Below the pieces are notes generated by a model. It did not search any database. It had not been told where the DNA came from and saw only the letters and a list, made by a program, of their open reading frames with translations. This document shows positions 35,201-48,199 of a DNA stretch of 64,000 nucleotides, in pieces. Source of the stretch: Musa acuminata AAA Group. Taxonomy: Eukaryota; Streptophyta; Magnoliopsida; Zingiberales; Musaceae. The stretch covers positions 47,945,001 through 48,009,000 of the forward strand of contig NC_088357.1 of NCBI RefSeq assembly GCF_036884655.1. Direction: 5' to 3'. Made by a program: the position numbers and the translations under genes. Position 1 is the first letter of the stretch; every line of letters begins with the position of its first letter.

Positions 35201-38004
35201 TATTCTGCTTGTTTGCTTGTACAATGTCAGCACTTAGTGATTTAATCATACCAATAATTTTTACCACAGTTATTTTTTACTTTTTAGTTTAACCATGCCT
35301 GCATGATTTCAACAGTTATTTAACAGAACTCTTGTTGCAAACTATTGAAGGCTTTAGACCCTTGTTTCCACTTGACCTGAATTTGGCTGTGATAGGAATA
35401 CCATATGGTCACAATGAAGGTGAAATTGTTGGAATTGATTTGTTTGTAAGTAAAAAATTTTTTCAAGCATTTGGAGTGGCTTCTGAATCATTTTTGAAAA
35501 TAACCGAGAAGGTTATTCTTACCAAGAGAATCACCTTGTTCAAGTGATTATGAACAATATTGACATGGATTGGAACTCAGAACTTCTTCAAGACAACTGG
35601 GACCAAAGTACCAAACCTGATTGGTGCTGATGAATCATATTACAAAATCTTTTCATGCAAAATTGAAAATCAGGAACTTTATTGACTTTCCATTTTTTGA
35701 ACTTAATTCTTTAAATGCATGATGGTGAAAAAATTAAAAATTGCGCCATTTGTCAGTTAAATAGACTCAGGAGCCAAGGTTTGACATAGTGTTATGAGTA
35801 TTACCTCACTTTATTGTGTAAACCGCAAATAGTTTATCGACAAGTGAAGAGGACGAATTAGAATTTCATATTCAGGATGATTGCAACATTTAAACTCATT
35901 AAGGAAGGCAGATAAGGGAAAAATTCAATGCAAGTACTTCAAGTTCTTTAAAATTTGTTTAAAGGTCCAAAGAAAAAAAATATACATGCATCTAATATAG
36001 GTTTTTGTTTCACATTTGATGCATGATTTATCCTTGATGATATTTGATTTAATGTATCTGTTGATTATCAATTGCTTTTCACAAAGTTGAGAGCTAATTT
36101 GTTATTTCAGGTTGAAACAGTGGAAGGATATAAAGATCTTCAAATTCCTTCTGGCACACAACCAGGAGAGACATTGAAGTTCACTAACATGGGAGTTCCA
36201 AACCTTAGGAGGCCTTCAGTTAGAGGTGATCATCATTTTGTTGTAAGGGTAGAGATTCCGAAGAATATCAGGTTCATATCTCTTTTGACTTTTGGTACAT
36301 CTACCATGTGCTTCCTAGTCTATCGAGGATATCAAATATAGCAGGATTCACTTTCATTTTCTTTTTCATTTATGTGAACTTCCCTGGAACCACAGAATTG
36401 TATTTATCCTTGACATGTTTTTTCTTGGACAAAACAGGATTTTGCAGATGGAAGCAACATATTACTAACAGAATTTGTATTTGACTTACTAGCTTTCTAA
36501 CTGTTACAGTGACGAAGAGAGATTACTAGTTGAAAAGTTAGCATCTTTGAGGGCTACAAAGGATAGTTCTATCGGATCGAAAGGTATTGCATTCTTGTAA
36601 TAGAAAAATGGACATTGCATATATTTGTGACAGTTCATCTCTTTGATTTTGTTTTTCCTTTTTTGGTATCTTTTGCTAGGGATGCATCAGGATAATATGT
36701 ACAAGTATTCTGAAAAGAGAAAAACTCGGGCTTCACGAAAAAGGATGAATAATTCATTCTGGAGCTACATGAAGAACTTGTTTGGGTATGTTACAATGTC
36801 TAAAGTGACATGAGCACCTTTTCTTTTAATGATAACCTGAATCGATTCTTTTTTATAAATTCCTTCCGAACATTAAACTTCCAATTAAGTGTAATTTCTG
36901 AGTGACGCTAGTTTTTAACAGTTTAGTGCTGTGCAATTTATTAACATATTAGGAAATGTAATTTCAGAATTATGTGTCAAGTATTTCTAAGATACAGTAT
37001 GACACATGGATGTCGAGCAATTTTGGAGTTGCTCTCTTGACCGGGAAGTTGTTTATTGGAATTTCGCCAGCATGGTTGGACTTGAAATATCACAGGTCAC
37101 CTATTATTGCATAGGCAGCTGGCCAATCTTTTAACTTCAAGAATTCTTTGAACCCATGCAAATGGTAATCTCCTTGCATGTTAATGTTTTAGGTGATAGT
37201 GCACTAGCTGGAATCCTCAGCGTAGCTGATTTTTAAGTAGCGTATTGTTATCACTGACAGATAGCTAGTTTTAAGTGGTCTTTTCGTGATGGATAACCCA
37301 TAAATTCTTCTGCAACTTGAAATACAGGGGCAAGTTGTGGCTTGTCTTGAGCAGACATAGATCAAAGTTGAACTCAGGTTTTATAAAGTACATATTTGAT
37401 AAATGAAAGGTTAAGTGCATGGGCATCTTGCAGTTTTTAAAATACTCAGCTTTTATAAAATACATGTTTATAAGAGCTGATAAAATTTCACATATATTGT
37501 CAGTTGTCTTATATGAACATTACCATTGTGCTTTTATTTAAAATAACTATTACAGAAAGAAAAATGATGTTTGCTATGATTAGAATGGTTAGTTAGATTA
37601 CTAAATATATGGTTAAGCTGTGAGAGCCTACAACAACAGTATCCCACTTTTCCTCCCTATCAGTTCCTCCTGATCATGGCCTATGTTCTCATGTGACAAC
37701 GTAATATAGCTTATGCTTTATGGCAGCATGTCTGCTCTTTGTATGATTCTTTGTTTACAAGAATTTCTTGTGTCTGATTCGCAGAGCAAGCCAAACTGGA
37801 ACTGGGATTGCATCCATTAGCCTACAAGCACCAGTACCGGCATGGATGCCTCATCCCAAAGCTGATCCCTCGACTGTTGCCGCTTATGGAGCTTTTGCAG
37901 TGACAGGCATCTTGTATTTGATATGTAGAATTAGCGGCATCTTATCAGTACCACAAAAGAACTTCTTGACTCCACAAAGATTAGAAAAAGAAGATGAGTA
38001 CTAG
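29292..38004 (+). CDS. Plastid DnaJA-type co-chaperone with C-terminal membrane segment
   Basis: Type I (DnaJ) co-chaperone for plastid Hsp70. Eleven exons (29292-29585, 31009-31077, 31431-31526, 31695-31819, 32103-32298, 33372-33547, 34474-34603, 36111-36271, 36510-36583, 36680-36785, 37785-38004) give 548 residues. Residues 1 to about 70 are a transit peptide. The J-domain (about 72-137) has the HPD motif at 100-102, split from helix II by intron 1. Four CxxCxGxG zinc modules follow: CDKCNGTG (221), CIECGGRG (238), CSKCGGNG (264), CRSCNGEG (278). Then come the substrate-binding C-terminal domains. A basic linker precedes a hydrophobic segment at about 507-526. The closest match I recall is Arabidopsis At3g17830; related plastid DJA proteins act in Fe-S cluster formation. 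Intron 7 has a GC donor (AAG|GCAAGC). Confidence 0.93.
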
Positions 38005-39928
38005 GATGCCTCACTGCAGAGCATATGGGGTTTTTCGCAGTGACATCTTATATTGATGTGTGGATTTAAGGGCTTCTTATCAGTACTACCAAAAAACTTT
38101 TTTGACACCAAAAAGATCAGAAAAGAAGATGAGTTATAGGACATTTATATCATTGGTCAAACTGATAGTTTGGATGGCAGGTTTTGTTGTGCCAATCAGA
38201 ATCATATGGTTCAAACTAGATAGAAGTTACCTGTTGCAAGTTTTGGTTGAATTCTTGTCACAAATTTTTTTTCCATGCATTACATAAGCAGAATGGGAAT
38301 CAGGCAGAAATTTTCAACAAGGGAAAATGCATATGTTGTTGTTGTTTTTCTTCCAAATCAAAATTTTGGTATCAAAAGGTATATGTAATGAAAATTTTCC
38401 AGCATCTTGTTCTCCATGTATTAGCTTCAAGGCACAAATACTTTTTTTGAACTTTATATTAGCTTATTTCGGTTGTTGTAATTACATGTTAACATCCTTT
38501 GTTTCTTTTCTGATGTATATATGCACACTTATCTAACCCTGGTGATTTAGGAAAGCATAATAGTTAACTTTAAGATTACCACAATAGAAATACTCTCAGG
38601 TTTTGCCATGCTTAAAATGATAAACATTATAAAAATAATAATAATAAATGTCATTTTGAAGTTATGAAATAAAAAAAAAATATAAATTGAAATCTCCCAA
38701 AGTCTCTTTGAACAATAAAATGAAAAAAAAAAAAAGCATGCTTAAATTGGTATCCTATGTTGTAATCATTTTGAAGATGTGAATTTAAAATATTATAAAG
38801 AGAATAAACAAATAATAATAGTAAATGTCAGAATGAAATATTTCTTGATAATATATATATATATATAATTTTCTTATTAGTATATAAAATTTACTTTAAC
38901 CATCACTAATAATTCAAAGTGTCTTAAATGCCTATAACATTATTGTCATGTCGGCTATGAAATCATACAAAGTTTTATAGGATATTATCAATTAATATAA
39001 ATCACGTGCTTCACACGTGGGAGCAGGTTGGTCTATTTGTCCCGTCGGTTTGGCTCGCCGCCCTCTTCGCCCGTGAATCGAATCCGCTCCAACTCCTCCG
39101 TATCGCCGCCTGCGCCGGCACCCCATTTATCAGCCTTCTCCTTCTCCTCCTTTTCCTTATTCCCCGCCTGTGGTAAGCTTCCTTTTCTCCTATCCCGGCG
39201 CTTTTTTCGATCGCTCTGTCTAGGAAAAGAAAACCCTAAATCGGAAGTCAATCCGAGAACGGACGGGACCGGTGAAACGAGTCCTCCGGATCTTCCTAGT
39301 AGGTTATTTTCTCTCTCCAATTTTCTCTGATCCCCTTCTTTTTCTTTCTTTCTTTCTTTCTTTCCTCCTTTGCCATTTTAGTTAGTATGCCCTAATTGTT
39401 ATTTGAAGTTTGATTCTTGATACTTTTTCTTTGAGTTGGATTTCTTAGTCGTGCTGGGAAATGAGGATCAGGACAACTGCGAGAATTGCTAATATCTTCT
39501 TCAAAACACCGCCTAAAGCACCCTTATAGTTAGCGAAACTTAATCAAATTTTCGCTCATTTAGGGTGTTCTTATAATTGTAAAGGGCATAGTTTCGGTTT
39601 CTTGTGTAGCTCAGAATAATATAGAAGGGATCAGGGAAGAATCGCTAATCTAGGGCTGGTGGAAGTTAGGCAAGAGTTACGTAAGTTGTCTCAGATAGTA
39701 TGGTTTAAGAATTTATTTGACGAGACACTATTGTAGAGGCTCTGAGAAAAGATGGTACAAACTTCTGAATTCGTTGGTGATCATATGTCCAATAGTTATG
39801 TTGAGTGAATTTAATCTGTTTCTTCTCTTGAGTGAATCCAGTTCTGTTGTTGTGTCGTCATTTGCATTGCTGAAGGGATTGTTCGTTTACTTTGTGGAGT
39901 AGGAAGTTTTCAGTTGACTATAAGAGGA
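38005..39928. other. 3' flank of DnaJA, then SRL1/PRP38B promoter and 5' UTR
   Basis: AT-rich flank to about 39000. A GC-rich block at 39020-39300 probably holds the 5' UTR exon of the splicing-factor gene, with an intron ending at the acceptor ttttcag at 39912. A (CTTT)n tract lies at 39339-39364. Short frames in 38060-38540 are 3' UTR or chance. Confidence 0.5.
39339..39364. repeat. (CTTT)n microsatellite in the SRL1 5' region
   Basis: Tetranucleotide pyrimidine run just after the GC-rich leader block, probably at the start of the 5' UTR intron. Confidence 0.9.
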
Positions 39929-42900
39929 ATGGAAATACAAACTTCTGGCAGACCTATTGATACTTTGCTGGAGAAGGTTCTTTCCATGAACATTCTTTCT
40001 TCTGATTATTTCAAAGAGCTTTACAGATTGAAGACGTACCATGAAGTTATTGATGAGATCTATAACCAAGTCGATCATGTCGAACCATGGATGACTGGAA
40101 ATTGCAGAGGTCCTTCCACGGCATTTTGTCTACTTTATAAGTTCTTTACAATGAAACTCACTGTCAAGCAAATGCATGGGCTTCTGAAGCATCCTGATTC
40201 ACCTTATATAAGAGCTGTAAGTGTCTCTACTAAGTGTTGTGTGCTATTCCTTGTATTGCTTTATCTTATCATATTTGTGATTTCATTTGTACCTCCAAAA
40301 TTTGAAACCATTTGGATGTTGATCAGTTGACTTCACATGTTTCCTAGCGAGACTTGTTGATGCAATTTGTTGACCTTTTGGCAAAGAATACTGCGTGTTT
40401 CACAATTTCATGGTTGATTCTCCATGTAGAGAATTAGAATACATTTTGCCTTACTGGCTATCACATGCTGTGATTAATTCATGTTGTCTTTTCAGCACAT
40501 TAATTGAGATCATGAACTGAATTTGTTTTTTCATCTGTAATGTTTTGTTGGAGCATTCAGGAAAGATGTCATATATGTTACATCATCTAGGCATGTTAGC
40601 TATTTATCATTGGAGCTTTTTCGTTATCTTCCAGACAATGCTATTATTGGTTGACAACATAAAAAGTCTTTGATGTATGGCTTTGGACTGTACATCAAGA
40701 ACCTTACATGGTCTCATTTGAGTTGTCAACTTCATTGTCACTTGTCTTTTTTGAATATGTTCCATTTTTCTCTTGGTTTGAAAAGGTTGGTCTTTTGTGA
40801 GCATGATATGTGGTTGGTTGCAGACGTTGATGGTGAACTTGTCTGTGTATGCAAGCATTTATTATTTATCTCTTGATGGCTATTTTAACATGTGTATATG
40901 ATGCTATAATAATAATAATTAATTAAGTTATTTCCAATTTACTACTTATAAAGCTGAAGTAGCTACTGTTCTTGGTTATTCAGATTGGCTTTCTCTATCT
41001 GCGTTATGTTGCAGATCCAAAGACATTATGGACTTGGTTTGAGCCATACATTAAGGATGGCGAGGTATTGTCTCTTTATCTGCTTATTTCAATTCTTCAC
41101 CAACTACTTGCCTTGAAAACCATGCTTTCTGTTCTCCTAACAGTTACTATATGTTGGTGCATCCCACAACTATAACTCCTTGATAAAATGATCAATAGCA
41201 AGGTTCTTGATGAACTTATTGCTGATAGTCTTTTGATTGTTGCAATTGTGCTTAATCTTTGTTTTATTATTCAATGATTTCAGCATATCTTTTTCTGCTC
41301 TAATATCTTGTACTGTTGTCTTATACGTTTCCTATTCTACTTTTGTGTTGTATATTTAATTATTACTATGCTATGAGCTATATATTGCTCTATCTTGTGT
41401 GAATTTCAGTTGTATAGATTATTCATATGATATCTGTTTTAATTTACTTTCCCTTGTAGTATGTCAGATTTATTACATATAAATCATGTATATTCTCCTT
41501 ATTGTCCTCTTATTTTGTGAAATTTTATGTTTCTTTTGGTTGTTCCCTACTAAAATATCAATATATGTTTTAAACCGATTATATGCTTTTCAATATACAA
41601 TTTATTTCCATGCATTACAAATTTCCTTTGAATTTAGTATTTTCGATTGTTTTCATTATTACAATTGCATGTTGGCTATTATCTAATAAGGGCCATGCTT
41701 TTTGAATCTAAGGAGCATTAGTCTCATGTTTTTACATTGTGATTGGAGGCAATAATGGATCCATTTGGGACCAACTTGTGGGATCATCTCTGTCTTTGAT
41801 CACAAAACATGTAGGTGAGATAGCCATAAATGGTAGGATAAGTATCTGTCGAGCATAAGCTCTGGCTTTACCCTTGGTGCTATATGATTTATGGACATTG
41901 TTCATGCGACCAACCATAGAGCTCTTATTTATATTTTAGCTAATTTCAGTTCTGAAATTTATCTTGAATAGTTACAACCATATGCTATCATTTGGGACAC
42001 AATTTCTAATTTGTACTTGTTAGTGAATGCATTATTGTAAGGAGATAATGTTTCTTGTATGATCAAGATTAATGATATTAGACCTTAATAATTGTACACC
42101 ATCACTACTGGAGAACTTATTTGATACAGAATTCATATCAATGATTTAAATCTTCCTCCAATGCTGGTTTTTGTAGCCACCCTGTACTGGTTCAGTATCG
42201 GGAACTGGGTGGTCTCCTCTACTGCCCGGTTCATTGAATGCAATAAAAAGAAAATAAAAATGAATTTTATTGTACCAGAATCTAGATATATGGTTCGATA
42301 ATGGTACTTAAGTCAGTAAAACCACCATCGTCGATACATGAAACCTGGATTTAGATGCTTATTTTTGTTGTGAAGGAAATTTCTCCTGGTTCTAATGGTC
42401 GCCTTACAACAATGGGAATATATGTGCGTGATCTTCTTCTTGGGCAGGTCAGTTGTTTGATTCCTTAATTGTCTATCTGTAATAGAATATGCCTGTCAGG
42501 CATAAGTCTCTATAATTATGTTCTTTAGTTGAAAATATTCACTGATATATTGAATCAACAAATTGCATACGTGTTCACTAAGCTAATGACTTGTTTTGGT
42601 AGCTGAATTTACCTAAATGTCACACCTGTTCATTTGAGATTCTGAGCTTGCGTTACCTTACAGAGTATGCTTTGAGAGGAGATCTCAGTAGATCACATCT
42701 TTATCAACAGTTATGTTCAAGGTTTGTGATGTTGATCTTGAAATGAAGTCATCTCTCAAAGGGCTTATTACTATTTCCTTATCTTGTTTTACTGAGTCTC
42801 TTTCCTGCCCATGTTTCAGTCACTTCTCTTGACTTGGCAGTGGTCATGTAAATTGGTACATTTTATGTATATTGCTAGACTCTCGCTGTTCTATGTGCAA

Positions 42901-45900
42901 TGTTTTTGATGTTTGGGTATTTGATTTCACCATTTAAGCTCTCTAGTGGAAGATGTTTGGTTGACATGCTATAAATCAGTCAATATAAGCTAAAAGATAA
43001 TGCTTGTAATGTTCAGTATCTGTTTCTTGGTTTTTACAGTAATCTATAGGTCATAGAAATTTCTAGATATGGATTGGACCACATGATAACATTTGAGGCA
43101 TGCGATGTGCGCACGGATGCTGATTAGGTTTTCCAGAGGTGGTTTGATCAAAGGAGGGTCAACAAACCACAATGCTATCTGATTTAGGTGCTCGCATGAG
43201 CTGCTCGACACATGGGCTTAATCATGCGCTTGGACTGCACCCAATTAAAGGTGCTCTCTCAAATCCAAATCCAAGTGCTCGGGACTTGCCTCGCCTTGCC
43301 TCGCCTCGCCTGGGTGCCTAGGCGAGCACCCGAGTGCCTCTTGACTTCCATGGTTTAAAGGTAACATTAAATGACCTAAGTGTAGAGATTTATATTTTAT
43401 CTAATACATGTAAAAAGCAACTGTAATATTTGATAATGGTAGATGGACTTCTTTGCAACTAGGAGGTTATTCTTAGTTCGATCTTTGATGCTTATAACAC
43501 CCTTCTTAAATAAAATGGTGCATTCTTTGACAAAATTTAGTGAAGGAAGGGTGTGCTTGCAGCCATTTCCCTACATAATGGCCAGTGTGCACATTTTTCG
43601 AACTAGGTCTGCAATTGGTTGAATCTTTCCTGATCTGATCCTAGTTTCAATCTGATTAGGTTGGATTTGGATCAAGATTTATTCTGTCTCTGTTGTGGAA
43701 TCCAATTTAAAGATTCTAATGCTTTTGAATCTGGTACATATCTGGTTATGATCCAATTTAATGCTCATTTATCATGCCCTCATTCTTGACACTATTAAGG
43801 AAAATCTATGTCCAGTTTTTAATTCCTTTTTGCTTGCCAATACGTTTGCTATACCTCTCCATTTGTCTTAGAAGTTAGAAATCCACCTATCCTGGTTGCG
43901 CGGCACTAATTTTCAGATAAATGGCATCTAACCAAAAACCTTAACTGCTGGAAGTCCTTTTCCTTTCATCATCACCGACCATTTGTGCCATCATCACTAC
44001 CCAAGATTTCATCCAATTCGAGGCTAATAATTTTTTGTTTGTTTATAGTACAGTGTTAATTTGATTGGATAGTTTAGAATTTTGCTTAGCTTTATATCAC
44101 CGGGGTTTATTGTTTGACACTATGACTGCAGTGAGTAACCACAGTGCACTTTTGGAAAATGGTAAAATTTTTAGTTCCTTTCTATTGTGTTCTGACCCCT
44201 GGAAAGTTGTTGTTCTTATGCTTAAAAAGTAAAGAGGGTTATTTTTCTTACTGTTCTGCATCATGGTTATTTGCTCATTTACCTATAACAGTAGTAAGGA
44301 AAACATTAGTATGTTATTGGGTTGAATGCCTGGATTGGAGCTTTGGTTAAAAATTAGGATTAGAGATTAATTGGGACAAACAGGTCCAATTGGATCTAAC
44401 ATAATACTAATTGGATCATAAGGTTTCTGAAGCATCAGTTTTATTTTGATCAACTATGATCTGAGGTCTTCTCCTAATGGTTAACACCTGGACATTAATT
44501 GGGTGAAAGGACATGATTTAGTTTCTGAAGCATTAGTTTGGATATGATCAACTCTGATCCGAGGTCTACTCCTAATGGCCTTTCCCTTACATGTGGTGGA
44601 CACTAATTGAGAGAAGGGACATGATTAAGTTTATGGTATTATTTTACTGTTTGGTCTAATAGTTAATAAATCGATAGTTATTGCTTATGTTGTGTACTCA
44701 CTATTTTGCTTCTATCACCTCTTCTTGTCTCTTCTGCTCTTCTTTTCTGGCCTCCATGTCTCCCTTCTCTCTCTCTTTTTTTTTTATCTCTTGGAGAAAA
44801 CAAAGGAAAGTATTCAAGGGAAAGGCTAATATCCTGCGTAACTCACCGTAAGGTTCTCATATCAGTAATTTGTTCAATCATAGGCTCATGAATTATGGCT
44901 TGTACATATTTTGTGTTTCCTTGTTGTTATTGGTTCTGCTATCTCCATTGTGTTCTACACAATGTGTTTTTTGCCTTTCTTTTCAGTTAGTTAAATGCTA
45001 AATTACTTACATGGCTCGTTAATCAGGATACAGATGTCACTCTACTACTGAAAATACTACTTAAGTGCCAAAAACACATTTGTTTAGAACTCTCTCTCTC
45101 TCTTGTTGAAATTTTTTTGCAGGATGTCTAGGTCATAAGTGTTATGGATATGCAAAAAGTTTGAATTGATTGTACATGAATCTTAACTATTAATTGTCGA
45201 CAGTTGTGCATCTGCCATTATATAAAGGACTTGCAACAGCACAATAATCTTCCACACCCTCCTTTTTTGTGGCCCAATTGGTTGCTTTGTGGTCTTTTTG
45301 GTAATCTTTATTAAGTTTGTGGAATTCTCTTCCCTACATGTCAATTTATTCATTGTGATTGTGCAATAACTGGTCTCCTGGACACATTGGATGCAGTTTT
45401 TTTCTTCGTTTTAGTTGGTATGCTTCATTTTGCAACTTTGCAATGTTGGCAGTAGGTGATCTTGTGGATTGACAATATTAGTATTTTGTTCTAACCTTTT
45501 TCTGAAAGCACTTGAAGTTTTATATTTTGGTGCTGTTCATAATGTACTTGTTGCTGAGCATTTGCAGTAGAACTTGTATGTTTAATCTTAACTTATATAT
45601 TCAATCTTCTTAATATCATGGATCTTATGATGCAGTACTACTTTGACACCCTTTTTCCACGTATTCCCATCCCCGTCATGCGCCAAATTGTTGCCAACCT
45701 GGAGAAACTGAAGCTCCCTACCAAGCATTGTGGTGTGACTGGAGAAACTAGTCGGCAGGGTTCAGATGATGTTGCCCGTCGCCCTCCTTCGGTAAAAGCT
45801 GCTTTGTCAGTTTCTTTTGGCCAGCGTGCTCCACACCGGGCATCCACCAGGGACTCTTCACCTGTCAGAAGGACCTTAGCTCCCCTACATGAAAGGAGTG

Positions 45901-46460
45901 ATGGTGATGACCATTGGAGATCATCTCCAAGCACTCATCGCAGTAGCAGCCATGAACGACCTGATCGTGATTGTTCAGATCGTGACCGTGACCGAGACCG
46001 TTCAGAACGTGACCGGGTTACGGATCGGGATCGAAGGCATAAACATGACCAGTGTGGTGATCGTGACAGAGACTCACTCAGATCCAGGAACTCGGATAGG
46101 GATTACGGGAGAAGAGACCGTGAAAGGAGCAGGCGAGATAGTGATGAGTACAGACGATCCAGCTCCCGACGAAGCAGAAGCAGAAGCAGAAGCAGAAGCA
46201 GAAGCAGAAGCAGAAGCAGAAGCAGAAGCAGGAGCCAGAGCCGGAGCATGCATATCCATGGTGCAGATTCTGACAATCGTCCTAGTCCATTCAGAGATGA
46301 AAATAGAGAAAAGACAAAGACTGCTTCAAGCAATCTGGCAAAGTTGAAAGATTTATATGGTGATGGAAGTGACAAGAAGAGTGATGAAACTGCTGATAGG
46401 CTGCGGAAAGATACCAACACTGAAGACGTTATCAGATTGGGGGGATCTACATGGAAATGA
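39929..46460 (+). CDS. SRL1: Pre-mRNA splicing factor PRP38B/SRL1-like, with RS tail
   Basis: PRP38-family spliceosome protein acting in the nucleus, probably in B-complex activation. Four exons (39929-40216, 40984-41064, 42376-42447, 45636-46460) join in phase 0 to give 421 residues. The PRP38 domain (about 18-165) includes ILSSDYFKELY, DHVEPWMTG, GLLKHPDSPYIRA, IGFLYLRY, LTTMGIYVRDLLLGQ and YYFDTLFPRIP. A long charged tail follows, with RDRDRDRSERDR and a pure RS run encoded by ten gaagca hexamers, ending SMHIHG and then a conserved-looking NLAKLKDLYG near the C-terminus. The start at 39929 is the first ATG of MEIQTSGRPID. An apparent Met start at 45618 is intronic. AATAAA is at 46707. Intron 3 is 3.2 kb and carries repeats. 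Confidence 0.93.
42170..42340. repeat. Degenerate gtac/ggtt-rich repeat in SRL1 intron 3
   Basis: ccctgtactggttcagtatcgg and nearby tggtac/gtacca words match the texture of the repeats near 19260 and 21985. The boundaries are unclear. Confidence 0.3.
43260..43350. repeat. G/C-rich palindromic dispersed repeat in SRL1 intron 3
   Basis: Contains gcctcgcctcgcctgggtgc followed by ctaggcgagcacccgagtgcc, giving an internal inverted structure. Its reverse complement matches the block near 1590-1615, so at least two copies occur in opposite orientations in this window. Confidence 0.6.
44420..44630. repeat. About 100-bp tandem duplication in SRL1 intron 3
   Basis: Two copies start gtttctgaagcat at about 44421 and 44521. 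They share gatcaact-tgatc, gaggtctactcctaatgg and gacattaattg-g-gaa-ggacatga in order. Confidence 0.75.
46171..46230 (+). repeat. (gaagca)10 hexanucleotide repeat coding an RS run
   Basis: Ten exact copies of gaagca within exon 4 of the splicing factor encode alternating Arg-Ser. The other frame reads Glu-Ala repeats. Because of its purity the tract is likely length-variable in multiples of two residues. Confidence 0.97.
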
Positions 46461-47980
46461 AGCCAAAATGAATTGTCTTTGTGGTGATGTGATTTTGTAA
46501 CGTCAACTTTATCATATTGGCTCAGTGGCCTTGCTATGATCTGTAACTTTGATGCGTCAGATCCATGATTTCAAGTTGGAACTAGTTGCAGGTTAGATCA
46601 TTTTCTCTTGTGCTATCTACTTGTATAAATACTGGAAAATCCTACAGGCATGATTTAAGAAATGTATGATGATTTCAGTTCCAAATTTACAATGTGAAAG
46701 AAATTGAATAAATCTCGCAGGTGGAAGAATTCCTAATTGGTGCACCATACAATTTAAGTCTATTAAGGACACAATGAAGCATAGTTTTAAACACTAGTTT
46801 AATTAATATTTACCAAATTCTTTTTTTTCTTAATTTGGCAAATGATAGTCAAAATCTTAACCATATAAGTTAATTCCATCAGTATTTTTTTTATTATTTT
46901 TAAAAGATGTTTTATCAAAAAAGGTTTTTTTTTTTTAAGTTTTTATTTTTTAATTAAGATTTAAAAAAAAATAGAAGTTTTTTCTTAAAAAGAAATTTTA
47001 AACTGAGGGGTTAATTATATATTACCTCATGTAGTTAGTTATCTTTAATATCTCGATCTTTACATTTAAAAAAAATTATATGGGTATCACATATATGTAT
47101 CAATAAAAATACGAAAACAAAATGTAATTTTAATGTTCTAGTTGATAGTGATAAATGGTAGTGTCGTTGGGAGTTGCAAGTGGCTGTAAGAGAGATAACG
47201 AGATGTGAGGGATGCTATGTATCTGTATTAATACCAATCGTAGGAGAGTGACAAGAAGAGATGAGGATTACTCTACATATACATTGATGCCGACACAGAT
47301 ACAGAACGACAAAAGGGCCACTAGCATCAACATTAGCGTCGATACAAATGCAGAGCAGTGTCGTTCGACAACTGTGTTGGCATCGACGTAGATACAGAGC
47401 AATGCTAATCTCTCGTCGTTGCTCTCTTCATCAACAGCAACCACTCACGATCCCCAATGGTATCATCATCCACCACTACTAATGTCATCCGTCGCCATCG
47501 ACATCGTCCCTCGTCATCAACTAAAACGTTAAAATTATCTCTTTGTCTTTTATTTTCGTATTTCCTTTCGATAACATTATGGTAAATGTTGTAAGGATGC
47601 TAACATAACTTTTTAAATGGTAAGGTTTGAAATACTAAACATAGCTATCGATGGGGCCATCACCTAATCTTCCAACTTCAGCACTTACAACAAAAAAATT
47701 ATTTTGCGTTTCGATTTGGTAGTGACATGACAGCTAAACTGCAATGGATCGTATTGAGTTATCATATATAACTTTCAATTCGACATGTCTATTCTTCATC
47801 GGAGGTCAAGTTTATTTTTTATATCACAACCATTAAACAGATCTATTTTACTAGAAATGCCAAAGAAGAAGTAACGCCAGCGGCCTATGTAATGACCCCA
47901 CTTTATTACGCCATAAATAAACATTAAATCTTTATTAAACATATTTTTAATTAGATATTATAATTTTTTAATTTAATTAA

Positions 47981-48023
<43 letters not shown>

Positions 48024-48199
48024 CAATTTCTTCTTGTTGTTGGATTTCAAGAGTAGGATATCTTAATCGGATCTTATAATTCTGGTTCCCAATTCAAAGT
48101 GGATCCGACCCGATGACCCTCTCAGGCCCGACCGGTATCGTCGATGGATTTGTGTCGACCGCCGGACGGATACGATGCCCTTTTTTGAGCTACGCTTCC
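46461..48199. other. Intergenic between SRL1 and the PKHD hydroxylase
   Basis: Splicing-factor 3' UTR to about 46720, then AT-rich DNA, a repetitive block at 47160-47530 with repeated gatacagagc and catcgac words, an (AT)n tract at 47982-48021 and the hydroxylase promoter/leader. No coding gene was recognised. Confidence 0.5.
47982..48021. repeat. (AT)n microsatellite upstream of the PKHD hydroxylase
   Basis: Pure AT tract about 180 bases before the proposed start codon. Confidence 0.95.

Noticed and set aside
38060..38540. Short frames after the DnaJA stop codon
   Set aside because: The first is a diverged local repeat of the coding 3' end (cttatcagtac, ttgac-ccaaaaag) and the rest is AT-rich 3' flank.
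45618..45635. Apparent Met start (MDLMMQ) for the RS-domain protein
   Set aside because: It is intron sequence before the acceptor at 45635; the real protein starts at 39929 with the PRP38 domain.
45889..46347. 152-codon plus-strand frame with a Glu-Ala repeat, and antisense Leu/Ala-Ser frames
   Set aside because: Alternative frames of the gaagca repeat inside the RS-domain exon; the RS frame continues the conserved PRP38 protein.
47160..47530. Possible CRISPR-like spaced repeats (gatacagagc words)
   Set aside because: Irregular spacing and diverged units in a plant nuclear intergenic region; simply a degenerate tandem repeat.
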